The notes beneath the pieces were generated by a model. The model saw only the letters and a list, made by a program, of their open reading frames with translations, searched no databases and was not told where the DNA came from. Shown here in pieces: positions 9,286 through 17,966 of a stretch of 64,000 nucleotides of DNA. The stretch's first letter is position 1. Each line of letters starts with the position of its first letter. The translations under genes and the position numbers were made by a program. Origin of the DNA: Pseudomonadota bacterium (GTDB lineage Bacteria; Pseudomonadota; Gammaproteobacteria; Burkholderiales; Gallionellaceae); NCBI GenBank assembly GCA_021782995.1, contig JAJXUI010000011.1, positions 1 to 64,000 of the forward strand, read 5' to 3'.

Positions 9286-9927
9286 TTATTCAAAACGTGC
9301 CGCTTCCTGTTTTATTTTGCTGGCATGCTGCGTATCGACGGGGCCCAGCGCCAGCAGCCGGCTGGCGAGCAGTCCGTTTACCGTGCCAAAAATCAGCGCT
9401 GCAGTGGCAAATACGGGGAGCAGGTAGGCGATGTTGCTGGAAGGAATCAGCCAGAAATACACCAGCAGCAGCTGGCCTGCGATATGTGCAAATGCGGCGA
9501 ATATGCTGTGGGTCACAGCGCCGAACCAGCGTGGTGGCAATGCCTGGCTGATGCCGAGTATGAACAGGCTGCAAATGGCGCCGCTGAGGCTCAGGAAAAA
9601 TCCGGGGGTCAGGAAGCTGCCCAGTACGAGGCTGCCGGCAATGACCCGCAGCAGGCTGACCCATGCGGCAATGCGCCATCCAAAACGCAACAATACGAAC
9701 AGGGTGACGATATTGGCGAGGCCGGGCTTGACGCCGGGTAGCGGTGATGGAATGGCCGCTTCCAGCAGCGTCAGGCCGATGGCAATTGCCGCCATATAGG
9801 CCACCATCTGGTCTTCCGCATTGGCATGGATCAGGATGCGGCTGCGTTGCGGGTTGGCGGCGGGGGCGTGCGGGTGTGCTGCCTGTTCAGGGCTCGTATG
9901 CGGATTTTCAGTAGGTGAGGCTGTCAT
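9286..9927 (-). CDS. Gx transporter family (HepS-like) membrane protein
   Basis: From ATG 9925-9927 the protein has 213 residues, with an Ala/Pro-rich leader of about 35 residues followed by five or so membrane helices. The segment IPSPLPGVKPGLANIVTL and the later RVIAGSLVLGSF match the Gx transporter family, once annotated as heptaprenyl diphosphate synthase component I. The substrate is not established. A longer frame would use TTG 9945; GGAAAC eight bases before 9927 supports the ATG. The start lies inside the end of the NusG-II gene, so the two are coupled, as in many genomes where this pair occurs. Confidence 0.8.
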   Translation of the reverse strand: MTASPTENPHTSPEQAAHPHAPAANPQRSRILIHANAEDQMVAYMAAIAIGLTLLEAAIPSPLPGVKPGLANIVTLFVLLRFGWRIAAWVSLLRVIAGSLVLGSFLTPGFFLSLSGAICSLFILGISQALPPRWFGAVTHSIFAAFAHIAGQLLLVYFWLIPSSNIAYLLPVFATAALIFGTVNGLLASRLLALGPVDTQHASKIKQEAARFE

Positions 9928-10300
9928 AGCGTTTCCGGGTGCCAACCAGTTCCAGGCTGACCTGGTTGGGCAGGCAGATCGCGATTTCCCCAGCCTGTTT
10001 CAGCCATCCCTGCTTGACGCAGTACTGGCGGGGGCTGGGGTCGGCCTTGATGCGCGCCCGGTGGTCATGGATGCTGATGGTGCTGAATCCCAGCGGGCCG
10101 GGGACCTGAATATCGATGTCTTTGGTCAAAGGCAGCTCGCGGAAAATTTTGCCGCCACTGCGAACGATGACTTTTTCCGGTGCACCGCCAAACCAGAATG
10201 ACAGGACAAGCCAGCAGGTGAAAGAGAAACCGCTGAGCAATACCATCCAGTCGCCGGGCCTGAAGTCCTGCCATCCGGGCTTTAATTGGCCGAAGTTCAC
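9908..10300 (-). CDS. NusG domain II-containing protein
   Basis: I place the start at GTG 10298-10300, giving 130 residues; the open frame runs further upstream, but only inside rapZ. One membrane helix near the N-terminus (WMVLLSGFSFTCWLVLSFW) precedes a small beta-rich domain ending IAICLPNQVSLELVG, typical of NusG domain II proteins. The domain should lie outside the membrane. Function is unknown. It begins five bases after rapZ and overlaps the Gx transporter gene. ATG 10240 at the start of the helix is a less likely start. Confidence 0.75.
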   Translation of the reverse strand: MNFGQLKPGWQDFRPGDWMVLLSGFSFTCWLVLSFWFGGAPEKVIVRSGGKIFRELPLTKDIDIQVPGPLGFSTISIHDHRARIKADPSPRQYCVKQGWLKQAGEIAICLPNQVSLELVGTRKRYDSLTY

Positions 10301-10304
10301 GAGC

Positions 10305-11174
10305 TCAACGCTGACCGGCCAGTTCGCGATGGCGCAGCAGGGTCTGCTGTCTGTCCTCGAAATGGCGTGCGAGCTTTTCAGCGAAGTAGACAGAGCGGTG
10401 CTGGCCGCCAGTGCAGCCAATGGCTACCGTCAGGTAGCTGCGGTTGTCGGCAATGAAGCAGGGCAGCCAGTCTTCGACAAACTTCGAAATGTCTCCATAC
10501 ATCTTGCGTGCACCTTCGGTGTTTTCGATAAAATCGATCACGGGCCTGTCGCGCCCGGTGAGCGGTCGCAACTCAGGGTCGTAATGCGGGTTGGGCAGGC
10601 AGCGTACATCGAATACCAGGTCGGCATCCAGCGGGATGCCATGCTTGAAACCGAATGACTGGAACAGCAGGGTAAGGCCTGCTCGGTCTATCTTGATGAA
10701 ATCCTTGATCCAGGACTGCAGCGCGGAGGCGCGCAGGTTGCTGGTGTCGATGCGATGGCCGATATTGGCAATGTCGGCAAGCAGCTCGCGTTCCAGCTGC
10801 ACGCATTCAGTCAGGGTGAGTGCCTCAGTGCTGCCTGGTGTGGCCGTCGCATCGCTCAGCGGATGCCGGCGCCGGGTTTCCGAAAAGCGCTTGACCAGGG
10901 TATCCGTTTGCGAATCGAGAAACAGCAAGTGTACATCCATGCCCTGTTGCTTCAGTTGGGAAATCTGCAGTGGCAATTGCTGTACGCTCTTGCCGCTGCG
11001 TACATCGATGCTGACGGCCATGCGCTTGTAGCCTGCCTGGCCGAGATGGGACATCAGCGTCGGCAGGATTTCCACCGGCAGGTTGTCCACGCAATAGTAG
11101 CCGCTATCCTCAAGCACCTTGAGTACCACGCTTTTGCCGGAACCGGAGAGGCCGCTGATCAGGAAAAGTTGCAT
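10305..11174 (-). CDS. rapZ: RNase adapter / nucleotide-binding protein RapZ
   Basis: The 289-residue protein opens with the Walker A motif SGLSGSGKS at residues 7-15 and keeps the conserved C-terminal segment [12 protein letters not shown]. RapZ binds small RNAs and in enterobacteria hands GlmZ to RNase E to control GlmS; in other bacteria it is known as YvcJ. It follows hprK by 12 bases in the ptsN-hprK-rapZ order common in betaproteobacteria. Regulation of amino-sugar synthesis is therefore likely, although no small RNA target is visible here. Confidence 0.95.
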   Translation of the reverse strand: MQLFLISGLSGSGKSVVLKVLEDSGYYCVDNLPVEILPTLMSHLGQAGYKRMAVSIDVRSGKSVQQLPLQISQLKQQGMDVHLLFLDSQTDTLVKRFSETRRRHPLSDATATPGSTEALTLTECVQLERELLADIANIGHRIDTSNLRASALQSWIKDFIKIDRAGLTLLFQSFGFKHGIPLDADLVFDVRCLPNPHYDPELRPLTGRDRPVIDFIENTEGARKMYGDISKFVEDWLPCFIADNRSYLTVAIGCTGGQHRSVYFAEKLARHFEDRQQTLLRHRELAGQR

Positions 11175-11186
11175 GGCCGAAAGCTC

Positions 11187-12125
11187 CTATTGGTCCAGCA
11201 TGGATTGCTCATGGCGGGTGAGGAATTCCTGCATCGTGTCGATGCCGCGCTGTTGCAGCACGAAGTTGCGGGCAGCAGCTTCCACCAGCACAGCAAGGTT
11301 GCGGCCTGCCACCACCGGAATGTTGACGGTGCGGATCCGGATGCCGAGAACTTCCTGGTAGCTTGCATCAAGCGGCAGGCGCTCCAGCTTGGAAACATCG
11401 CCGCCTTGGGGCCGATGCAGGTGCACGATCAGTTTCAGGCTTTTCTTCCGGCGTACGGCGGTTTCGCCAAACATGGTGCGGATGTTCAGCATGCCCAGGC
11501 CGCGCACCTCAAGAAAATCGCGCAGCAATTCAGGGCAGCGGCCTTCCAGTGTTTCCGGCGAGATGCGGAACAGTTCGGTGACATCATCTGCCACCAGGCC
11601 ATTGCCGCGGGTAATCAGTTCCAGACCCAGCTCGCTCTTGCCGACACCGCTGTCGCCGGTGATCAGCACGCCCACGCCCAGCACATCGAGGAATACGCCG
11701 TGGCGTGTGGTGGATTCGGCCAGCTCCTTGACGATGTAGTGTCGCACCAGCCACATCAGGTGCACGCTGCCTTGTGGCGAGCAGAACAGCGGGGTCTGTG
11801 TGCGGTTGGCATAGTCGATGAGGGACTGCGGGACTTCAGTTGTACCTGCGACAATCAGGCACAGGGTGCCGCTGTATTCCAGTTGCCGGAAGGCTTCGGT
11901 CAAAGCTTCAGGGTCCAGCCTGCGCAGGTAGTCCAGTTCGATGGTACTGAATACCTGTACCCAGTTGGAGTGGATCAGGTTCAGGTGGCCGATCAGGCCG
12001 CGGCTGGAGCCATTGACCTGTTCACTGTCGAGCATGTTATGGGCGCCATCGGCACCGGCAACCCAGGTGAGGGCAAGTCGCTCACGTTTGTCTTCGAACA
12101 ACTTGCGGATGTTGACCTGGGCCAT
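11187..12125 (-). CDS. hprK: HPr kinase/phosphorylase HprK
   Basis: The 312-residue protein has an N-terminal regulatory half and a C-terminal kinase domain with the P-loop GDSGVGKSELGLEL near residues 155-168 and the HprK signature (LEVRGLGMLNI). It phosphorylates a serine of HPr with ATP and removes it with phosphate. HPr and enzyme I are not in the window. Together with ptsN and rapZ it forms the regulatory, non-transporting phosphotransferase system usual in betaproteobacteria. Confidence 0.96.
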   Translation of the reverse strand: MAQVNIRKLFEDKRERLALTWVAGADGAHNMLDSEQVNGSSRGLIGHLNLIHSNWVQVFSTIELDYLRRLDPEALTEAFRQLEYSGTLCLIVAGTTEVPQSLIDYANRTQTPLFCSPQGSVHLMWLVRHYIVKELAESTTRHGVFLDVLGVGVLITGDSGVGKSELGLELITRGNGLVADDVTELFRISPETLEGRCPELLRDFLEVRGLGMLNIRTMFGETAVRRKKSLKLIVHLHRPQGGDVSKLERLPLDASYQEVLGIRIRTVNIPVVAGRNLAVLVEAAARNFVLQQRGIDTMQEFLTRHEQSMLDQ

Positions 12126-12149
12126 GTGAGATGTCTCGAGTGAGGTTTG

Positions 12150-12617
12150 TTAGGTTTGCCAGTTGCAGAACAGCTGGTAAATCGCGTCCGGCTCACTGGC
12201 ATTCATCAGTTGTTCGCGGAAGGCCTTGTCGCTGAACATCTGTGCCAGCTCGGCCAGCAGCTGCAGGTGCATGTCGGTGGCGCGTTCCGGCACCAGCAAT
12301 ACGAAAATGAGGTTGACCGGTAGCCCGTCCGGGGCGTCAAACGGGATCGGGTGCTGCGTCTTGACGAAGGCCGCGATGCCTTCGCGCAGGTTTTTGACCC
12401 GTCCATGGGGAATTGCAACGCCCTGGCCGAGACCGGTCGAGCCCAGCTTTTCGCGTGCAAACAGGCTTTCAAACACCTGGCTGCGCGCGATCTGGTGGGA
12501 GTTTTCAAACAGCAGGCCTACTCTTTCAAACACGCGTTTCTTGCTGGTGGAGTCGATGTCCAGCAGGATGTTTTCCGGAAGCAGGAGTTTGCTGATCAGG
12601 TTTTTTGTTTCATTCAT
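12150..12617 (-). CDS. ptsN: PTS IIA-like nitrogen regulatory protein PtsN
   Basis: This 155-residue soluble protein is a single IIA domain with the phosphorylated histidine in GVAIPHGRV near residue 70. IIA-Ntr accepts phosphate from NPr/HPr and regulates potassium transport and nitrogen or carbon balance by direct contacts. It lies between hpf and hprK, in the usual order downstream of rpoN, with short spacers that imply one operon. Confidence 0.95.
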   Translation of the reverse strand: MNETKNLISKLLLPENILLDIDSTSKKRVFERVGLLFENSHQIARSQVFESLFAREKLGSTGLGQGVAIPHGRVKNLREGIAAFVKTQHPIPFDAPDGLPVNLIFVLLVPERATDMHLQLLAELAQMFSDKAFREQLMNASEPDAIYQLFCNWQT

Positions 12618-12665
12618 GGAGAGAAGGTGGCATCTGTCTGGGCGGCAATACGGCCGCCCGGTATT

Positions 12666-12989
12666 TTACTCTGCTGCGGCGACATTGCCGGAATCGTCAT
12701 GACGGCGGGCCGAGTGCTTGTCCTTGTGCTTGAGAACCTGGCGGTCCAGGGAGTCAACCAGCTTGTCGATGGCAACATACAGGTTTTCGTCGCTGGACTC
12801 GGCAAAAACGGTTTTTCCGCTCAAGTGTACGGTGGCCTCGGCCTTCTGCACCAGTTTGTCCACCCCCAGGATCACGTTGATGTCGATAACCTGGTCGAAA
12901 TGACGCTTGACCTTGTCCAGTTTGGAGAGGACGTGATCGCGTATGGCTGGCGTAATGTCCATGTGACGGCCGGTAATGTTGAGGTTCAT
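12666..12989 (-). CDS. hpf: Ribosome hibernation promoting factor, short HPF
   Basis: The 107-residue protein begins MNLNITGRHMDITPAI and has the basic, amphipathic pattern of the YfiA/HPF fold. It lacks the C-terminal dimerisation domain of long HPF, so it belongs to the short class that acts together with RMF to form 100S ribosomes. AAGGAG stands seven bases before the ATG. Its position behind rpoN is the typical one. Confidence 0.94.
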   Translation of the reverse strand: MNLNITGRHMDITPAIRDHVLSKLDKVKRHFDQVIDINVILGVDKLVQKAEATVHLSGKTVFAESSDENLYVAIDKLVDSLDRQVLKHKDKHSARRHDDSGNVAAAE

Positions 12990-13006
12990 AGTCTTCTCCT
13001 TTGTTG

Positions 13007-14434
13007 TTAGAGGGTTTTACGAAGATTCACCGGGAGTATCTGCATCGATTCCCGGTATTTTGCCACGGTACGCCGGGCAACAATGATGCCCTGCTGTGCC
13101 AGGATTTCTGCGATGCGGCTGTCGTTCAGCGGATCGCGGGTATTTTCTTCATCGATCATGCGTTTGATGATCTCGCGGATGGCAGTGGAAGAGCAGGAAC
13201 CGCCGTTTTTGGTGGCAAGTCCGCTGCCGAAAAAATATTTGAGTTCATGGATGCCGCTGGGTGTCAGCATGAATTTCTGTGTGGTGACCCGAGACACCGT
13301 GGACTCGTGGAGTTCCAGCTGGTCGGCGATCTCGCGCAACACCAGGGGACGCATGGCGATCTTGCCATGCTGGAAGAACTGTTGCTGGCGTTCCACGATG
13401 GCCTGAGACACGCGCAAGATGGTGTCGAAGCGCTGTTGCAGGTTCTTGATATACCATCGGGCTTCCATCAGCTTTCCCGACATTTCCTGTGAGCTGCTTT
13501 CGTTACGGCTTTGCATCAGGTTGGCGTAGACCTGGTTGATGCGCAGCCTGGGCATGGCTTCAGGGTTCAGGCGGGCGCGCCAGCTACTGTTCGCACGTTC
13601 AACCAGCACATCGGGTATCACATAGTCGGAAGCTGCCTGCTCGAAGATCGAGCCGGGGCGCGGGTTGAGATGCACGATCAGTTCGTGGGCGGTACGCAGC
13701 GATGCATCGTCACAATGCAACAGTTTTTTCAGCTTGGCGAAGTCGTGGGCAGCCAGCAAATCGAGATGCTGGCTGACTATCAGCCTGGCGATCTTGAGCT
13801 GGGAAGTGGAGGCCGGCAGGGCCTGAAGTTGCAGGCTGAGGCATTCGCTCAGGTTGCGTGCACCAATGCCCGGTTCATCCAGGTGCTGCAATTGCACGAG
13901 TGCAGTCTGCAGGTCATCCAGCGTGATGTCCAGTTCGGCTGGCAGCATTTCATGGATTTCTTCCAGGGTCTGCGAAAGATAGCCATTTTCATCCAGGTCG
14001 CCGATCAGCAATTCCACAATCAGCTTGTCCCGCTCGGCCAGCATGCTGAGGTTGAGCAGGCCGATCAGGTGTTCACGCATGCTGGGTTTTTCGGCAGCCA
14101 TTTCGCCGTGCGTGTCATCGTCGTCATCCTTGCCGATGGAGGTAAAGGAGGGAATTGCCCAGTCAGCATCACTCGGCGCTGCTTCGCGCTCGGTTGCGGG
14201 GGGGTCTTCCTGCTTGGTGCTGACGTTTTGCTGGTGTAGCGCTTGCCCGCCGCCCGGTACATATGACAGGGCGCCATAATCCTCTTCCCGCTCGAGGAAG
14301 GGGTTTTCGTTCAGCATGCGTTCTGATTCCTGGTTGACCTCCTGGGTGGAGAGCTGGAGCAGGCGAATGGATTGCTGCAACTGAGGGGTAAGCGTCAGTT
14401 GCTGTGATTGCCTGAGTTGTAAGCCGACTTTCAT
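13007..14434 (-). CDS. rpoN: RNA polymerase sigma-54 factor RpoN
   Basis: The 475-residue protein has the Gln/Leu-rich activator-interacting N-terminus (LRQSQQLTLTPQLQQSI), an acidic linker (about 80-115), the core-binding domain and, near the C-terminus, the RpoN box ARRTVAKYRE. Sigma-54 directs transcription from -24/-12 promoters and needs ATP-dependent activators. It lies between lptB and hpf as in most betaproteobacteria. All regions are intact. Confidence 0.97.
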   Translation of the reverse strand: MKVGLQLRQSQQLTLTPQLQQSIRLLQLSTQEVNQESERMLNENPFLEREEDYGALSYVPGGGQALHQQNVSTKQEDPPATEREAAPSDADWAIPSFTSIGKDDDDDTHGEMAAEKPSMREHLIGLLNLSMLAERDKLIVELLIGDLDENGYLSQTLEEIHEMLPAELDITLDDLQTALVQLQHLDEPGIGARNLSECLSLQLQALPASTSQLKIARLIVSQHLDLLAAHDFAKLKKLLHCDDASLRTAHELIVHLNPRPGSIFEQAASDYVIPDVLVERANSSWRARLNPEAMPRLRINQVYANLMQSRNESSSQEMSGKLMEARWYIKNLQQRFDTILRVSQAIVERQQQFFQHGKIAMRPLVLREIADQLELHESTVSRVTTQKFMLTPSGIHELKYFFGSGLATKNGGSCSSTAIREIIKRMIDEENTRDPLNDSRIAEILAQQGIIVARRTVAKYRESMQILPVNLRKTL

Positions 14435-14485
14435 ACGATGTGTTTTGGAAGTGCTGCAGCAGAAAAGTGTTCCAGGGAAGGGGCG

Positions 14486-15208
14486 TTAAAGCTTGAAATT
14501 CTCACCCAGATAAACTTTCCTCACGCTTTCATTATAGATGATTTCGTCAGGCTTGCCTTCCGCCATGACCGTTCCGGCATTGATGATATAGGCACGGTCG
14601 CAAATTCCGAGTGTTTCCCGCACGTTATGATCGGTTATCAGTACCCCGATGCCGCGTTCCCTGAGGAATCTCACGATTTTCTGGATATCCAGCACTGCAA
14701 TCGGGTCTACGCCCGCAAATGGTTCATCCAGCAGGATGAAGCGCGGATTGCTGGCCAGGGCCCGGGCGATTTCCACACGACGACGTTCTCCACCAGACAG
14801 ACTGATTGCCGCATTGTCCCGAATATGGGTGATGTGCAGGTCTTCCAGCAAGGCATTGAGGCGGGCCTGCATTTCTTCCTTGCCGTAGCCTTGCAGCTCC
14901 AGCACGGCCTGGATATTTTCCGTGACGGTCAGGCGGCGGAAAATCGAGGCTTCCTGTGGCAGATAGCTCAAGCCGAGTCGCGCGCGGCGATGGATGGGAA
15001 AGTGGGTGATGTTCTTGTCATCGATAAAAATGTCACCACCATCGGCGGCGACCAGGCCGACGATCATGTAGAAGCTGGTGGTTTTGCCGGCACCGTTGGG
15101 CCCGAGCAGGCCTACGATTTCTCCGCTTTTGACGGTAAGGGATACGTCGTGAACCACCGTACGCGAACGGTAGCTTTTTTTCAGGGAGGCGGTGCGCAAT
15201 TCACTCAT
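14486..15208 (-). CDS. lptB: Lipopolysaccharide export ABC transporter ATPase LptB
   Basis: The 240-residue ATPase has Walker [10 protein letters not shown] at about residues 37-45, the signature LSGGERRR and Walker [11 protein letters not shown] with the catalytic Glu. LptB powers extraction of LPS from the inner membrane together with LptF and LptG, which are outside the window. It lies 17 bases after lptA and 51 before rpoN, in one operon with lptC and lptA. Confidence 0.97.
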   Translation of the reverse strand: MSELRTASLKKSYRSRTVVHDVSLTVKSGEIVGLLGPNGAGKTTSFYMIVGLVAADGGDIFIDDKNITHFPIHRRARLGLSYLPQEASIFRRLTVTENIQAVLELQGYGKEEMQARLNALLEDLHITHIRDNAAISLSGGERRRVEIARALASNPRFILLDEPFAGVDPIAVLDIQKIVRFLRERGIGVLITDHNVRETLGICDRAYIINAGTVMAEGKPDEIIYNESVRKVYLGENFKL

Positions 15209-15225
15209 GCTGTTTTCTGGGCTTT

Positions 15226-15792
15226 TCAGGGGGCTGTTGCAGGTTTCGGGACAGGGGCAGTTTCTTCCTTGCGGGCTTTGGGCTGGATGACGATGGTGAC
15301 CCTGCCCTGGCCGGGTTTTTCTGCAGTCTGCTGGCCGGAGCCGAAAACCTGGAATACCCCGGTTTTTGTACTGTAGATGATGTGCTCGCCACGGACATCA
15401 TCGCCTTCGCGTTTTACTCGCGCCTGGCCATATATGTTTGCTGTCTCGGCAAAGCTGTCGTATTCGATGCGTTCACCAAATCCTTCTGCATAGTCGTTGC
15501 TGTTATCCTGCTTTTGCTTGAAATGGCACAGATTGCCAGTTGCCGTCATCTGGTTGTAGCCATTTTTATCTTGTTTAATCAGTATGCTGGATCCTTCAAT
15601 CAATAGTGTGCCTTGCTGCATGCGGACATTGCCTTCGAAAAGGCTGGTCTGGTTGGGGTCGTCCACGGTCACATGGTCGGCCTCCATCCTGATCGGCTGG
15701 TCGCGATCTGCGCGTTCGGCATGACTGTAACCCGGGATCACCAGCACCATCAGTGACAAAATTTGAAGAAATTTACTTTTTGTGAGTTTCAT
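15226..15792 (-). CDS. lptA: Lipopolysaccharide transport periplasmic protein LptA
   Basis: The 188-residue protein has a signal peptide ([17 protein letters not shown]) and an OstA/LptA beta-jellyroll domain with the typical [21 protein letters not shown] segment. LptA forms the periplasmic bridge between LptC and LptD. A Lys/Pro-rich tail of about 20 residues follows the domain. Its start overlaps the end of lptC by 20 bases. Confidence 0.93.
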   Translation of the reverse strand: MKLTKSKFLQILSLMVLVIPGYSHAERADRDQPIRMEADHVTVDDPNQTSLFEGNVRMQQGTLLIEGSSILIKQDKNGYNQMTATGNLCHFKQKQDNSNDYAEGFGERIEYDSFAETANIYGQARVKREGDDVRGEHIIYSTKTGVFQVFGSGQQTAEKPGQGRVTIVIQPKARKEETAPVPKPATAP

Positions 15793-16348
15793 AAACAGAA
15801 GTGACCTGGGACAGGAATTTCACGATGCGGGCCTTGCCATCCAGTTCCATGCCGACAGCGTTAAGTGTGCCCTGCTTTTCCAGCATCGTGACGTGCTGGT
15901 CAGTGTCGGCCGTATTTTTCTGCGGCATGACATGCAGATAGTCAGTCAGGAAAGTCAGTGTATCCTGGTTGGCGTATGCTGGCCGGATGATGGTGACATC
16001 GTTGCGCAGGTAGACATCATCTCCCTGGCTGGAAATTTCCCCGCTTTTTGCGGTGATGTTCAGCGGTGGGTATTCTGCGGCAAAACTGGAGATTTTTGGC
16101 GCCACCAGCAAGGTCGTGTCATTGTCGGGGTAATGCACCATTTTTTGCGCGGACATGACAAAGCGTATCTTGCCGGCCTTGTCCAGCGAAGTTGCAGTGA
16201 AGTTGTCGACAATATAATCGGGGTCGTGCCGCAGTGCCTGATTGCCGGCGCTATCCGATGGCTGCACCTGCAGGTTCAGCCAGTAGGTTGCGCCCAGCAG
16301 CAGCAGCAGTGGCAACAGGGGCAACCAGCTGCGCACACGCTCCATCAT
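15773..16348 (-). CDS. lptC: LPS export ABC transporter periplasmic protein LptC
   Basis: The 191-residue protein has one N-terminal membrane anchor (WLPLLPLLLLLGATYWLN) and a periplasmic LptC domain. It links the LptBFG ATPase to LptA. Assignment rests on the anchor, the length (about 190 residues is usual) and the place between kdsC and lptA. The ATG overlaps the kdsC stop by four bases. Confidence 0.92.
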   Translation of the reverse strand: MMERVRSWLPLLPLLLLLGATYWLNLQVQPSDSAGNQALRHDPDYIVDNFTATSLDKAGKIRFVMSAQKMVHYPDNDTTLLVAPKISSFAAEYPPLNITAKSGEISSQGDDVYLRNDVTIIRPAYANQDTLTFLTDYLHVMPQKNTADTDQHVTMLEKQGTLNAVGMELDGKARIVKFLSQVTSVYETHKK

Positions 16349-16875
16349 GACAGGTATGGCGCAAGCTGGGCTTCCAGCGTGCCTTGCGCAGTCATGATCA
16401 GTTCGCAGGTTTCACGCACTGCGCCATTGCCGCCGTCTCTCTGGGTCAGGTAATGGGCGTGGTCGCGCACGACCTGCGGGGAATTGGGCACGGTAACGGC
16501 AAACCCGACGCGACGCATCACTGGCAAATCAACGACATCATCGCCCATGAAGGCGGCAGCTTCCGGAGACAGTTCCAGCTTCTGCAACAGGTCGTGCATG
16601 GCTGACCACTTGTCTTCTATGCCCTGATAGAGGTGGGTTATGCCGAGGTTTCTCGCGCGCATCTCGACCAGCTTTGATGTGCGGCCGGTAATGATGGCAA
16701 GTTCGACTCCGGAACGCTTCAGCATTTTCAGGCCATGCCCATCCAGCGAGTTGAAGCGCTTGATTTCCTCGCCGGAATCGGTGAGGTACAGGCCGCCATC
16801 TGTCATGATGCCATCGACATCAAAAGCGATGAGCCTGGTGGACTGAATGCGCTGGGTCAGGTTGCTTGTAGTCAT
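16345..16875 (-). CDS. kdsC: 3-deoxy-D-manno-octulosonate 8-phosphate phosphatase KdsC
   Basis: The 176-residue HAD-family enzyme has the nucleophile motif DVDGIMTDG near residues 19-27, TGRTS as motif II and GDDVVDLPVM as the Mg-binding motif. It releases phosphate from Kdo-8-phosphate in Kdo synthesis for lipid A. It starts one base after kdsD and overlaps lptC, so the Kdo and Lpt genes form one operon. Confidence 0.96.
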   Translation of the reverse strand: MTTSNLTQRIQSTRLIAFDVDGIMTDGGLYLTDSGEEIKRFNSLDGHGLKMLKRSGVELAIITGRTSKLVEMRARNLGITHLYQGIEDKWSAMHDLLQKLELSPEAAAFMGDDVVDLPVMRRVGFAVTVPNSPQVVRDHAHYLTQRDGGNGAVRETCELIMTAQGTLEAQLAPYLS

Positions 16876-16876
16876 T

Positions 16877-17863
16877 TCAGATCACCTTGGCGCGCAGCAG
16901 GTCGAGCATGTTGAGTGCACCCACAAGCTTCCGGTTTTCATCCACAACCACCAGCTGGCTGATGTTGTTTTCCTCCATCAGCCGCACGGCCTCGACAGCC
17001 AGGGCATCGGCCGTAATGCTGCGCGGGTTGCGCGACATGACTGCGCTGATGGGGGTGGTATTGAAATTCACATGCTTTTCGAAGTTCCTGCGCAAGTCGC
17101 CATCGGTATAGACGCCCAGCAGGTGCTGCTGCTCATCCACGATGGCCGTGATGCCCAGACCCTTGCGGGTAATTTCCAGTACTGCGTCGGCCAGCATCGC
17201 TTTTTCGCTGACGGCGGGCACCTTGTTTCCGGCATGCATGATGTCGCGGACATGGGTCAGCAGGCGTCGGCCCAGGCTGCCGCCGGGGTGGGAGCGGGCA
17301 AAGTCTTCCTTGCCGAAGCCCTTGGCATCGAGCAGTGCCATGGCGAGCGCATCCCCCAGTACCAGTGCGGCAGTGGTGCTGGTGGTGGGGGCCAGCCCCA
17401 TCGGGCAGGCTTCTTTCGCGACCGAGCCATTCAGGTGTGCATCAGCAGACCTGGCCAGGCTGGATACGGGATTGCCTGTCAGGCTGATCAGCTTGGCACC
17501 CTGGCGCTTGATGATGGGGACGATGGTCATCAATTCGTCGCTTTCACCTGAATAGGAAAGCGCAATGAACACGTCATCGGTGGTAATCATGCCGAGATCA
17601 CCGTGACTGGCCTCACCCGGGTGCACGAAATAGGCGGGCGTACCTGTGCTGGCCATGGTTGCCGCAATCTTGCGCGCAATATGGCCGGACTTGCCCATGC
17701 CGCTGACGATGACGCGGCCCTTGCAGGACAGAATGATGTTCAGCGCCAGCAGGAAATTGTCATCAATGCGATCCGCAAGGGCCTGCACGGCAGCGGCTTC
17801 GATGCTGATGACTTCCCGGGCGAGATTGAGGGCTTGGGGGGTTGCGGAAACAGGTGTATTCAT
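16877..17863 (-). CDS. kdsD: D-arabinose 5-phosphate isomerase KdsD
   Basis: The 328-residue enzyme has an N-terminal SIS domain (GMGKSGHIARKIAATMASTG) and two C-terminal CBS domains. It converts ribulose 5-phosphate to arabinose 5-phosphate, the first step of Kdo synthesis. It is the promoter-proximal gene of the kdsD-kdsC-lptCAB-rpoN run. A TATAAT on the minus strand at 17878-17873 lies only nine bases before the ATG, too close for an ordinary leader unless the mRNA is leaderless. Confidence 0.95.
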   Translation of the reverse strand: MNTPVSATPQALNLAREVISIEAAAVQALADRIDDNFLLALNIILSCKGRVIVSGMGKSGHIARKIAATMASTGTPAYFVHPGEASHGDLGMITTDDVFIALSYSGESDELMTIVPIIKRQGAKLISLTGNPVSSLARSADAHLNGSVAKEACPMGLAPTTSTTAALVLGDALAMALLDAKGFGKEDFARSHPGGSLGRRLLTHVRDIMHAGNKVPAVSEKAMLADAVLEITRKGLGITAIVDEQQHLLGVYTDGDLRRNFEKHVNFNTTPISAVMSRNPRSITADALAVEAVRLMEENNISQLVVVDENRKLVGALNMLDLLRAKVI

Positions 17864-17966
17864 ATTGCCGCCATTATATCAGTGCATATAGGGGCGGGAG
17901 AAATTTTGAAATTGCAGCAACTTCAGGCAATATCGGAAGCCACAGAATTATTACAAGATTTCAGTC

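Noticed and set aside
10755-12143. A 462-codon plus-strand frame opposite rapZ and hprK
   Set aside because: It spans two recognised genes in antisense and shows no motif.
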